The notes under the pieces are model-generated. The model saw nothing but the letters and a program-made list of their open reading frames with translations, did not search any database and was not told the origin of the DNA. A stretch of DNA of 64,000 nucleotides from Rhyacophila brunnea. Its lineage: Eukaryota > Arthropoda > Insecta > Trichoptera > Rhyacophilidae. The translations under genes and the position numbers were made by a program. Where the stretch lies: NCBI GenBank assembly GCA_022495005.1, contig JAGYXB010001801.1, forward strand, positions 682,001 through 746,000. The letters run 5' to 3'. Below, piece after piece: positions 24,931 through 35,610 of this stretch; the stretch's first letter is position 1; each line of letters begins with the position of its first letter.

Positions 24931-25260
24931 TATAAGATATAATATGTATTGCTTCATTATTTATCAACATTTGTCTCGATATGAATGTCCCGCACCGGGA
25001 AACTATATTGTTTAAGGTTAATTTTTAAATCAAAATATGATTTTTAAAATATTATTCTATGGCTCCGAGCATTTATTTTTTATAGACAATGAAACAAAAT
25101 GATGTTTAAATTTATTTTTTATGCTGCTAACCTTTTTCTATTATGTAAATGGGACCCGAAAGAGATTAATATTCGCGTTATATTGGATCGCTATTTATGA
25201 TAATCACGATTGAGATGTATAATTATTTATCATATTTAAATGCACATACCTACACATATA

Positions 25261-25615
25261 TTGTATTAAAATTAAAATGACAGTGGTAGCAATCGGCGAT
25301 TGCCAGCTGTTCTGCTAGGCCTAGCAGCCTGAAATGGTGTCAGACGATATTGAGAAGGCCAGACTCCAGAATAGACTACGCACATGACTCCAAATTTGTA
25401 TTGGCAGTGACGACATGCAGATCGTAAAACTGACAAATCAGCTAAATTTTCAATTGTCTGACGTGAATGAAAATCCATCCCGAAGGGAAAACTATGGCGC
25501 CGTCTATACACGCTTTACAATTATTATATTAAAATCCAACACCAAGTCACTATGACGAAAAGCTGTCTGCAAGACCTAGCGAGACAGACTGGCGAGAGCC
25601 AGCTGGCTCAGCTAG
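25261..25615 (+). repeat. Helitron 3' block, copy 1
   Basis: This conserved block recurs at 27976-28329 and 30536-30870. It contains the perfect palindromes CTGCTAGGCCTAGCAG and GAGCCAGCTGGCTC and ends with hairpin plus CTAG. A 79-codon minus-strand frame (25272-25511) crosses it. The third copy has an in-frame stop and mainly amino-acid-changing differences, so it is not supported as a gene. Confidence 0.75.
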
Positions 25616-27570
25616 TCTCCTATATATTATTATCCTAAGAGATTTTGGAAAATACACCAACAGCTCATTTAAGCGACATTTTATTGTTATTTTTACATCT
25701 TCACTTCGAAATGTGCGCTACCGATTCATCTACCCATTGAATTGAACACATTTCAGAAATTTACCATGATTTTACATGTACGTGACGTTTATATCCGATA
25801 TTTTCTTACACATCGTATGCAATCGCCATATTTACTGTTTACGCCCCACAGAAATACGTCTTCGTCGCTTAAGACCTTCTAATCCTTCATTTGACAAACG
25901 AATTCGATTATTTTTATTCAAATATCGTAATGTAGGCATTGGCGCACTTTTTTCCGGTGAAAAAACCATAATCCTGGTACAATTCACTACGTATAATATC
26001 TTTTGACAGGAGCGTGCGCCACTGTCCGCCATTTCATAGATAACATGATATTCCAAATTTGATTTTTTTAAATACTTCTTTATGGCTGTTACGCACTATT
26101 TTTTTATTGAATAATTACCTAGGCTACTAATTTCCATAGATCACAATATAGTCATATTAAACTAGCAAAGTTGCCATTGCAAACAATGAAAGAAATTAAT
26201 ACGAATTGTTATAGTTATCAAAATGAGTCATATTGTATAATATCTATCTATTTTTATCGTCCCTATCATCATAAATCTTGACCTATCCACTGCTGGATGA
26301 AGGCCTCCTCAGCCTTATTCGACTCCTTACTTACACATGAATTGTTATATTTATCAAAATCAGTGATATTATATTATTATCTACCTATCTATATATAATG
26401 TCATTATTATCACGAGCCTCAATAAATCCACTGCTGGATGAAGGCCTCTCTACGTTGATTGTATTATTGACAGTATTGAATTTCTAATGTTATTTATCTA
26501 CATATTCATATCGTCATCATAATCATCATCATCATCAACCAGGATCAATCCACTGCTGGATGAAGAGTTCCGCAACCTGATTCTACTACTATTGGTTTAA
26601 CTAATTTGTGATATTATACATATTTCTATCCATCTTATCATCATCGACCTGAACCAATCCACTGCTGGATAATGGCCTCCCTAGCCCGAATCTACTCCTT
26701 TCTGTCATATGAATTGCTGTATTTATCAAAATCGGTGATACTATATTTATCTACATATTCATATCGTCATCATCATCATTAACATCATCATTATCATCAT
26801 CATCATCATCGACCTGAACCAATTCACTGCTTAACAAAGACCTCGCTAGCCTGATTCTACTCCTTTCTGTCATATGAATATCTGTATTTATCAAAATCGG
26901 TGATATTATATTTATTTACATATTCATATCGTCATCATCATCATCATCGACCTGAACCAATCCACTGCTTAATAAAGACCTCCTTAGCCTGATTCTAATC
27001 CTTTCTGTGATATGAATTTCTGTATTTATCAAAATCGGTGATATTACATTTATCTACATATTCATATCGTCATCATCATCAACCAGGATCAATCCACTGC
27101 TGGATGAAGGGTTCCGCAACCTGATTCTACTACTATATTATACCTATTTCTATCGTCCTTATCATCATTGACCTGAACCCATCTACTGCTGGATAATGGC
27201 CTCCCAAGCCTGATTCTACTCCTTTCTGTCATTTGAATTGCTGCATTTATCAAAATCGGTGATATTATATTATATCTATTTATATTTACATTATCATTAT
27301 GAGCCTGAATCAATCTACCGGTGGATGAAGGCCTCTCTAAGTTGTTTGAATTTCTGTCGGTCTTATGAATTGCTATATTTATCAAAATTGCTGATATTAT
27401 ATTTACCCATTCATAATATCGTCAGTATCATCATCAACCAAGATTAATCCACTGCTGGATGAAGGTTATCCCAACCTAATTCTACTCTTCTTGGTCATAT
27501 AAACTGCAATATTTTTTTTAAATTATGATTTTATATACCTACCCATTTATATCGTCATTATCGTAATAAA

Positions 27571-27602
<32 letters not shown>

Positions 27603-28329
27603 TTTAAGCTGATTCCACATTTTTAGGTCTTATAAATTCCTATTTTTATCAGATATAATATGTATTGCTTCATTATTTATCAACATTTGTCTCGAAATGA
27701 ATGTCCCGCACCGGGAAACTATATTGTTTAAGGTTAATTTTTAAATCAAAATATGATTTTTAAAATATTATTCTATGGCTCCAAGCATTTATTTTTATAG
27801 ACAATGAAACAAAATAATGTTTAAATTTATTTTTTATGCTGCTAACCTTTTTCTATTATGTAAATGGGACCGAAAGAGATTAATATTCGCGTTATATTGG
27901 ATCGCTATTTATGATAATCACGATTGAGATGTATAATTATTTATCATATTTAAATGCACATACCTATACATATATTGTATTAAAATTAAAATGACAGTGG
28001 TAGCAATCGGCGATTGCCAGCTGTTCTGCTAGGCCTAGCAGCCTGAAATGGTGTCAGACGATATTGAGAAGGCCAGACTCCAGAATAGACTACGCACATG
28101 ACTCCAAATTTGTATTGGCAGTGACGACATGCAGATCGTAAAACTGACAAATCAGCTAAATTTTCAACTGTCTGACGTGAATGAAAATCCATCCCGAAGG
28201 GAAAACTATGGCACCGTCTATACACGCTTTACAATTATTATATTAAAATCCAACACCAAGTCACTATGACGAAAAGCTGTCTGCAAGACCTAGTGAGACA
28301 GACTGGCGAGAGCCAGCTGGCTCAGCTAG
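25616..28329 (+). mobile_element. Helitron-like unit 2 (satellite-bearing)
   Basis: This is almost identical to unit 1 throughout, including the order of variant monomers at the outer parts of the array. It is 554 bp shorter, which is about four monomers. It begins TCTCCTATATATT immediately after the CTAG of unit 1 with no spacer, and ends in the same hairpin plus CTAG. Such head-to-tail joints are expected from rolling-circle read-through or repeated use of one end. A 66-codon minus-strand frame (ATG at 26030-26032, stop near 25832) starts MADSGARSCQKIL. The same frame in unit 1 has an early stop. Confidence 0.8.
26240..27620 (+). repeat. minisatellite of RTE 3'-end-derived monomers, array 2
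   Basis: About 11 monomers are in the same orientation and composition as array 1. Flanking monomers correspond one to one, and the block missing relative to array 1 lies in the middle (around 26765). Minus-strand frames in the array, such as 27089-27385, are repeat translations and not genes. Confidence 0.85.
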
Positions 28330-29040
28330 TGTCCTATATATTATTATCCTAAGAAATTTTGGGAAATACGTCAACTTTTTTATTTAAACACCGTTTTGTT
28401 GATTATTAAAGGAATTCACTTCAATTTTTAGAGTCCCGAATCTACTTCCATTTGAATCGGGCACAATCTGATAAAACTCGACACAATCACAGATACTATC
28501 GTTTTTAAATCGCGTTTTATATCCGTCACCATACATTTTCGCATCTTGCAGTCCGTGTACCTCAAATTGATTATAATGTCGTTTAATACTTTTTATATAA
28601 TCAATATTGCAAAATATCTAAATTAATATTCCACAAAATTATTCAAATCTGTAAGTAGCACATTGGCGTATTCTTGAGTTTAACACAAAATAAATACATA
28701 TTTCCTCACTAATTACTACGAAAATATAATCTAAAACCATGTCACTGCTTTTTATCTGTCAAACTAAAAGACATAGATTGTCATTTGTTTTCTTTCGCAA
28801 AATAAGTTCATTTGACGTATCTGATTTCAAATTTAGAATTTGCAGGAATAAGTAATCGAAAAAATGTGACATTTCTATTAGCACCCATAAATAATCAATT
28901 TCAATCAAGACATTTATTGTAAGATGAAGATAATTTTAATAATTCCATCAATAAATTGAATAATTTCAGACTTAATAAATAAGAAACTACATTATATAGG
29001 TACATATTACGCTCTTCTCAATATTATAGTAAGTCGACTG

Positions 29041-29393
29041 TGATCTGACAATAGTATCTATCTGCAGTTTTGGCAAATTCTAGGTTATTGGTGACGGATC
29101 GAATGGAAATATTATTGTTCTACGAAAAAAATCCTAAAATGCTCAAATTTGACGTGGAAAATAGTGTCTATCTGCATCGAAGTGTCTAGAAACTAAAAAG
29201 AAATATTATCTATCTGCGTGATTTATTTTATTATGACATTACAATTTTCATACATCTTTAAATGACTGTTTTAGTACTAATATTAAATCATTTCACCTGA
29301 AAAATAAAAATAATACTGATACCGACAAAAACAGTTTTTTGAACCCCCTGAAAAATTGACTATAAATGTCAGATAGATACTATTGTCAGATCA
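29041..29393. mobile_element. TIR element nested in Helitron unit 3
   Basis: Perfect or near-perfect inverted termini TGATCTGACAATAGTATC and its complement, 353 bp apart, with repeated TATCTATCTGC words inside. No clear target duplication. No coding frame. Confidence 0.7.
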
Positions 29394-30203
29394 ACGTCGA
29401 AGTATCAAACACTTCCATATAAAATAGATAGGTAGTTATCGTGATTTAGTAATAATTGTATTATTTTTACATTTCGTTGGTAAATGAAATTCATGTGACG
29501 TTTAATACAAGTAATTAAACATTAATAATGTTTAGGTATATATTTTATAATAATAATTACATATAAAATTACAGTAACCTTTCTTCTTCTTTTATATCAT
29601 TAGTAACTATTAATATTAATAAAAATTAAATTGCAATAATGTTTCTTTTGATAATGATATTATGCATGTTGTTTGCTATTTCATCTTTTATTTCTTCTAA
29701 GTGAAATATATACTTATAGTCAAATATAGTGGATTATGACCTTTATACGACACAATTAGGTACAATAATTGAGTACCTACCTGTTTCTTTTTCCATTTTT
29801 GTACATGATAAAAATAATATTTTTTTTATTTCCCCACAACGATAATTTGTTAAATAATAATTTTAGCATGTTGAAATTTATTCATTAGTATATTAAGAAC
29901 TTACGAATTTTAAAATAAAGTACCATTTTTGCTCCTAAGCAAAGCATATGGACACACCCCTTCAGAGTGGTAATTACGAGTATCTTAAAAGACTTATTAT
30001 AAGAAATAGTGGGTGCAATCTAAGGTGATCCCATTGAATAAATAAAACGTATTATATCGCAATAATCTAAATGTATGAAAAATAAGACTATCCTGCAGTG
30101 GCGATGGGTGGAGGTAGGGTGGATCCACCATAGATAGTACAGACTAAACGTTGTTAGTTATACGTATTTATTTACATTGAACTAAGACTACAATTTACAG
30201 ATA

Positions 30204-30510
30204 GTGTTCTCATTCATTCATATTTATTTTCGTTAAACTATGAACATACATTACACGTCATGTTGTTGGTTAGTTTTTTAAATTCAATTAAACCCTGGGA
30301 AACCAAGCCATAATACGCATCTGTCTATAAAATATTTAAAATTATGCCATTAAATCATACATCATTTTGGATATTTAATAGATAGAATAATATTTTAACT
30401 ACTATTTTTTGGTTTAGGCAGGGTTTAATGAATTATAAAAAACTAACCAACAACATGACGTGTAATGTATGTTCTTAGTTTAACGAAAATAAATAAGAAT
30501 GAATGAGAAA
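30204..30510. mobile_element. foldback element nested in Helitron unit 3
   Basis: Arms at about 30213-30297 and 30419-30508 are inverted copies through CATGTTGTTGGTTAGTTTTT and TTAAACCCTG. A relative, including the preceding AACTAAGACTACAA word, lies at 63510-63990. Upstream, a CAGTGGCGATGGGTGG end at 30095 is shared with that relative and may be the true left terminus. Confidence 0.7.
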
Positions 30511-30968
30511 GTGCAATATATAAACATATTAGGTATATTCTATTAAAATGTCAGTAGTAGCAATCGGCGATTGCCAGCTGTTCTGCTAGGCCTATCAGTC
30601 TGAAGTGGTGTCAGACGATATTGTAAAGGCCAGACTCCAGAATAGACTACGCATATGACCCCGAATTTATATTGGCAGTGACGACTTGCAAATCGTAAAA
30701 CTGACAAATCAGCGAAATATCAAACTGTCTGAGGTGAATGAAAATCTATGACGAAGGGAAAATTATGGCGCCGCCTATGCATACTTCACAATTATATTAA
30801 TATCCAATACCGCCAAGCCGTCTGCAAGACCTAGCGAGACAGACTGGCGAGAGCCAGCTGGCTCAGCTAGTTATTATAATTGTTTAAGAAATTTTACGAT
30901 AATTATCATACTTATCGTAAAATTTAAAGAGGTTGTCGCGCGACATGTTGCCAGTGTGGACCCGGCAT

Positions 30969-32159
30969 GAGTTACCTAATTTTCATTCGATCTATGCTTC
31001 GTATTGTATTGTCATAATTACAACGCAAATACGGTTATTATTATATGTTAGCGGAGGTTGGTTATGTAATCTTTGAATGTGAGACGGCTTCTTCTGCCAT
31101 TTGAGGAAAGTAGAAATTTACACCTTATATATGCATTCCAGGCGAGGTGATGTTATAAATTTTAAATAAATCATTACGTACCTACTGTCAATTGATTTAA
31201 TTTCCACGAAACTGAAAGACGTCTTATTCTACTCTATTGCAAAAATAAGGGAAGAGGGGGCTTCTGGGTGAGGCTGTAAGGAAGTTAAATTCACGAACGT
31301 GGATAAACATGGGATAGACTTAAACACGTTTTAAATAATGTTATTTGCAATAGTTACGCCTGTATTATAATACGCATTAAAGTTTATTACGTAAACGAAT
31401 CGCGTATTGTATTTTTTGTGTTTTGTGGCTTAACCGTCATAAAGTAATACATCGAATTTGGCTTCAAAGCCTTGGTCAATGGCGATCGGCTTTCACAAAT
31501 TATTAATCTGTTTTGAGCTCTTATGTGATTATCAATGACCGCTAGTCATGACTTGTTAGATGCTAGTTCGAACCCTTTTACGACTCATCAATGCATTGTC
31601 TGGAGATCTTGCGCACACATTCATTCAATGATAATTTATTTTTTATCTTTATTATCTGATTTTTATATCGTGTTCGGTGATTTGTACGAAAACACGTGTT
31701 TTGTGTTAAAGTAAAAAGTATGAAAATATCATTGGACTTATAATGCTTTTCTGCTATTTGTGAATCGAACTTATTGTTTCAGCCAGTTTTCCTTCGTACA
31801 AAATTATATGTGATGCATTCATTGATTATAGGTGAAGGAAAACGTGTGAGTGACCGGAATTTTCTCAACACTGTATAGTATGTCCCTGCGTTCCTCTCGC
31901 TCTAGCCTTTTACCCACGAATACAGTCACGTTTTCATCACGTTACGCGGGATTATAATCCAAATTTGTTATTTTTGGAACGAAACTTGTATGAGAGTCTT
32001 TGGGTATATTGTAAGGACAGAGGGGCATCAGGACTAAAACCAATTCCAATAATTATTAATAATTCATTTAATTTTACACCAATGACAATATATGACATAA
32101 TAATTGTCTATTATAATAACACACATATCATAACGAAAATATATTAGGGTATGGATATC
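30969..32159. other. no gene seen
   Basis: AT-rich sequence. A tRNA-like B-box word (AGTTCGAACCC) near 31565 lacks a convincing A box. The 31965-32147 frame is unrecognised. Confidence 0.4.
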
Positions 32160-32165
32160 ATCTAG

Positions 32166-32504
32166 TTCTAGTATATTCTTCTTTTTCGTCGGAATCTCAC
32201 GACTGAGGCTCGTTATCCAGATGATTTTGCGCCGAGCAACTGTCTTATCCATCTTATCCACGCCTTTCCATATTCAAAAAGTCTTTGGCGGTATGGTACT
32301 CGTGATTTGGTCTGTCTCCATCTGGAGGTAGCTCTTTCTTCGTTATCTCCGATCTCCGAACAGACGAAATACCATGAGTTTTTCCAGTTTGTCAAGATTG
32401 AAAGTCCGGCAAAGGCAAACCGAGGTGAGACTGTCTCGAATGACTACATCGCTCACGATGGACGAGACTTTCCACACCCGTTTACTGCACCATATTTCAA
32501 ATGC
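32166..32504 (-). pseudogene. non-LTR retroelement RT C-terminal fragment
   Basis: Minus-strand translation from 32504 reads AFEIWCSKRVWKVSS, then IVSDVVIRDSL. This corresponds to the ALEMWCWRRMLRISW-type segment after the reverse transcriptase domain of insect non-LTR elements. The frame then meets stops. Open pieces on both strands (32213-32510) are by-products of this decay. Origin as a retroelement is likely; the clade is not resolved. Confidence 0.55.
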
Positions 32505-32510
32505 TTATAA

Positions 32511-33420
32511 TCTTTGTTTTTTTTTTGTTCAAACTGAGAATTCAAGAGATCCTAGACGTATTTTAGTGGCTTTGGTATAGTACTGGCCAAATAAATGGAA
32601 GGCCATTAAATTACCAATGAATTGATAAATGTGGGTTTTTTTAAATTTAATTATTATTTTCGATCATCGCCCACTATGACAGCCCAGCCGTTTATATCAT
32701 TAGATTGTTCTGTCCTGGCAATAGATAAAGAGAGCTCATTTTTTATTATACCGTTTACCAGTGGCGAAGACTCCATACTAGGCGATTATTTGAAGCCTAA
32801 AAATATTTTTTAATTGCATATTGACTTATTTATATAATCTCTTGATTATATATTCTATAAAATAATTTGTTTTGCCAACGAGAGATGCCGTATGTGTAGG
32901 AATGTATTACACAGAAAATAACAAAACAATCTGCAAAGGTTTTAAAAAATGTACCACAGCGCGCCATCTGTCTTGACGTGAATAAAGGTCGGATTATGTT
33001 TCAAATAATTCTTATTTTTTTTATATGGACTTTACGTCACTTAGCCTCGCCCAGTCTATCGAATTGTATGAACTAATATAAGCTCCGATCGCAGAGCCTA
33101 AAACTAAATAATTAATAATTAGATAATTAAAAAAAAATCTATGGTGTTAAATCGAATATTAATAAATATACACTGTTTTTTAAAATAAAAAGAACTTTTA
33201 TCTACATAATGATTTTTGATGTGTATAAATAAATGTTTAAGAAAAATACGTACTTACTTAATTTAAACTAATCGCTTAATTTTATGTCGTCAGTGAGTTG
33301 TTGAAGTTTCATTAAATTAGTGTGTCGTTGGCATTAGTGTGCACCTATTCATTAGTAGTAATATCGAATTATCTTCTCATTTCCCGTAAGTATACCTGAC
33401 AGTTCATTTTATCAGATCTC
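32511..33420. other. no gene seen
   Basis: AT-rich sequence. The 63-codon frame at 32622-32813 is unrecognised. Confidence 0.4.
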
Positions 33421-33465
33421 CACAGCCTACCTCTTTTTAAAAGTCACCCTTCGCCACTGCCGTTT
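33400..33465 (-). mobile_element. transposon terminus, CAGTGGCGAAG family
   Basis: The minus strand from about 33465 starts CAGTGGCGAAGGGTGACTTT, continuing with AGGTAGGCTGTGG, which is close to the start at 60611. It is a family end without a visible partner. Confidence 0.5.
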
Positions 33466-33604
33466 ACCACTTATTGAAAAGATTAAATATTGTAAAATGT
33501 GAATTTTAATGGTGTATCCTGAGTATACCATTTTTTCGAAGAATGGCTGTTGGTCATTCGGTCCGTGCCCTGGATCCAAACATATTTATTGTATATAATA
33601 TATA

Positions 33605-33665
33605 ACGTGAATTTGACCTAGCCGTGGGACTTGAACCTGGGACCAATAGAATAAGGAGTGGGAAA
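33605..33665 (-). mobile_element. possible SINE fossil (B-box only)
   Basis: The minus strand contains CCCAGGTTCAAGTCCCACGG, a good RNA polymerase III B box. The upstream A box is weak. It may be a decayed tRNA-derived SINE. Confidence 0.3.
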
Positions 33666-33669
33666 TAAA

Positions 33670-34300
33670 TTCTCTGTCATACGCGAAAATAAGACACTGA
33701 CATTTTAATTTAATATTAATAATTCATTTGAAAGTCACTGATTTTACTTTTAAAATAAATAAATATACCTAATTCTTTTTAATAATAACACGTGTCTCGT
33801 TGTATTCAAACATTAAATATAGTATATATGTATTAATTATATTTATAATCGCCTCATGTAATGACAAGAGATAATCCGCTCCTGTCGGTGTTTATGTTGT
33901 ATATAGTCGCGGAGCTTATTGTATTATCGCGTTTTAGCGGAGCTTTATCGAAAGTTCTGAAGCGTCGCGCGGCGTCGAATCGCGGACGTCATTCGGCGTC
34001 GACCATTTTCTCGCCGTGGAATTTTTATGTTTTGGTAAAAATTCAATTTGCTAAAATTATCGATTGACTTGCCAAATTTGTAATAGCACGACCCTCAGTT
34101 TACTGCCAAATACTGAGAAAATGTTCTTGACTATACTTAAACGGAATTACTCGTGGAAATTTATAAGGTACATTACCATTTTAGCTTCTAGTGAACTACT
34201 GGACTGAAGTATATATTATATTAATATACTTTTTTGAATATGAGTGATTGTTAGCTATTAACATAGGTCACTGGGTGAAATATTCATTGAACAGAAATAT
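33670..34300. other. no gene; CpG-richer patch
   Basis: About 33860-34025 is clearly richer in CG dinucleotides (GTCGCGCGGCGTCGAATCGC around 33965) than its surroundings. The frame across it (33861-34067) has no recognisable domain. It could be a regulatory or decayed exonic segment. Confidence 0.35.
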
Positions 34301-34308
34301 AACAAACG

Positions 34309-34362
34309 TATGATTGCAACCTAGAACCATTGCTTCAGAGACAGGCGCTCTGACACCATTTC
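34309..34362 (-). mobile_element. tRNA-like SINE head fossil
   Basis: The minus strand reads TGGTGTCAGAGCGCCTGTCT (A-box region), then about 12 nt later GGTTCTAGGTTGCAATC (B-box position). This is a tRNA-like order with imperfect stems, so it is a SINE fossil and not a gene. Confidence 0.45.
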
Positions 34363-34763
34363 ACACTCTTGCGATTGATCTTTGTTACAGAATTATAAAT
34401 TGGTATGAAATATAGTATCTACTCAAAGCAAGTCAATATTTTTTTCGTCTAACTAAAGGTTTAGTTAATAATGTTACCCGCTCCCAACGTTATTAAATTG
34501 TTTATAATATCCACTATATTATATTTTGTTTTATTTAAATTATCATGATTACTAAATTAAGCAAGCACCTTCTTCGGCTTATTTTTCTTCTCGTTCCTTG
34601 CCAATTACTGACATAGGATTTCATTAGCAGTCACTTACCTCAGTTGTAGTCATATTAATTATCTTATGATTATTACCCTTTAAACTTGACATCGAGTACT
34701 TAGGTAGGTACTTTCTGTACCTTGGATACACCTTCCTGTTTCTTTTGCTTGGGTTCTACAAAC

Positions 34764-34813
34764 TGAAGAGGCTAGGAGCTTAGTTCTTGGCCAATAGTGT
34801 GATGATGATGAAA
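34764..34813 (+). mobile_element. RTE 3'-tail scrap
   Basis: GAGGCTAGGAGCTTAG followed by GGCCAATAGTG and (GATGAT) resembles the final 50 bp of RTE elements. There is no readable coding part upstream. Confidence 0.4.
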
Positions 34814-35560
34814 TAAGATGCATTGTTTCTTTAACTCTTAATAAAACAATATGTACGTAGTTTAGCATATAGCATCATTCATTATAATAATTATACGCAC
34901 TTTTAGAGATGTCCAGTTTGTTTTTACAAACGGTTCGCGATATACGTGCCTTTTTGAATAAAGTTTCGTAATGAATTCGGTATGTGATGCCGGCGACAAA
35001 CAATATTGCGACACGGTTGGCAAATGCTCATCCGCTATGGAAAAGCCCGCTGACAATCTGAATTCTCGGACGACTATCTCTCGCTGACACACGCTCATCT
35101 CGACTTATTCAATGCGCGTCATGGGAGCATTGCTCTGGCGGACTTCCTGACCCACCATCACATACCGTGTCTACCCAATAATCATATTATCAAACAAAAT
35201 ATGTACTAGAAATCATTTTTATAAGTACGCACAAAATAGTGGAATATCGACATTCTTTTCATTCCTCGGTCTATTTCACTCATGTTTCCTTAATTTGATC
35301 AGGACTTGAAAATGTTAAAATTTTATCTATTTTGCCGTATTTTTTTTAGATTGGTCATTTATAATTTATATATTTATATTAGGGTATATAAATATGTAGG
35401 CACTGCGATACAAAAAAAACAATAAACGCTTTTGTTTACTCTAAATAAACCGCACCCTGAAGATTCAGCTGTCAATGAGTCACAGCCGCAGTCGTCCCCA
35501 GACATCCTTGTTATAAACAGTGATTGAACCTTTGGGTTTGAATTTTTTTTTGATGATAAC
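34814..35560. other. no gene seen
   Basis: A moderately GC-rich, complex stretch at about 34970-35150 stands out from AT-rich flanks. The minus-strand frame at 34862-35098 (78 codons) shows no known domain. Confidence 0.35.
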
Positions 35561-35569
35561 TATTTGGGC

Positions 35570-35610
35570 GTCGTCAAAAAATTCTGCGGACCGGCAGTTG
35601 GGATACACTG
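35570..35610 (-). mobile_element. hAT terminus fragment
   Basis: The minus strand from 35610 begins CAGTGTATCCCAACTGCCGG and continues TCCGCAG, resembling the CAG-YGATACTCAACC plus GGCCGC-rich ends of the hAT MITE at 1686. Confidence 0.45.

Larger units (their letters stand above)
22348..25615 (+). mobile_element. Helitron-like unit 1 (satellite-bearing)
   Basis: The unit starts 5'-TCTCCTATATATTATTATCC directly after an A and ends in CTAG. About 9 nt before the end is a hairpin CTGGC-GAGA-GCCAG. A 5' TC, a 3' CTRR end, a short terminal hairpin about 10 nt upstream and insertion between A and T, with no target duplication or TIR, are the diagnostic Helitron features. No Rep/helicase frame exists, so it is non-autonomous. 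Its layout is a 5' block of about 640 bp, a minisatellite at about 22990-24930, then a conserved 3' block of about 350 bp (25261-25615). Its 3' end abuts unit 2 directly. Confidence 0.8.
28330..30870 (+). mobile_element. Helitron-like unit 3 (divergent interior)
   Basis: It begins TGTCCTATATATTATTATCC straight after the CTAG of unit 2 and ends with the same 3' block, hairpin and CTAG, followed by T (30871). The 5' block is only distantly similar to units 1 and 2; aligned words include GTTTATATCCG versus GTTTTATATCCG and CAATGCC versus CAATGTGC regions. It has no minisatellite. Instead it contains a TIR element (29041-29393) and a foldback (30204-30510). It is thus a related subfamily member and not a recent duplicate. 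Its 5' dinucleotide is TG and not TC. Confidence 0.7.
22291..30968. mobile_element. MITE (ATGCCGGG family) interrupted by three tandem Helitrons
   Basis: The termini ATGCCGGGTCTACACTGG (22291) and its complement ending at 30968 share the CATGTCGCGCGACAACCTC core with the 171-bp solo MITE at 44185-44355. The right part retains inner MITE sequence (TTTAAGAAATTTTACGATAA near 30882-30902). Between 22347 and 30871 the MITE is split by about 8.5 kb of Helitron-like DNA. An alternative is that the whole 8.7 kb is one large TIR transposon. The solo MITE having the same inner sequence, and the A/T junction, favour insertion into a pre-existing MITE. Outside flanks are TA and GA, so the target duplication is not clean. 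Confidence 0.8.

Noticed and set aside
25272..25511. 79-codon minus-strand frame kept in two Helitron units
   Set aside because: The third copy has an in-frame stop and mainly residue-changing differences, so there is no sign of protein selection.
27089..27385. 98-codon minus-strand frame inside array 2
   Set aside because: It is a translation of the RTE-tail-derived minisatellite. Its internal periodicity follows the DNA repeat.
31530..31600. tRNA-like segment with AGTTCGAACCC
   Set aside because: Only a B-box-like word is present; flanks do not fold.
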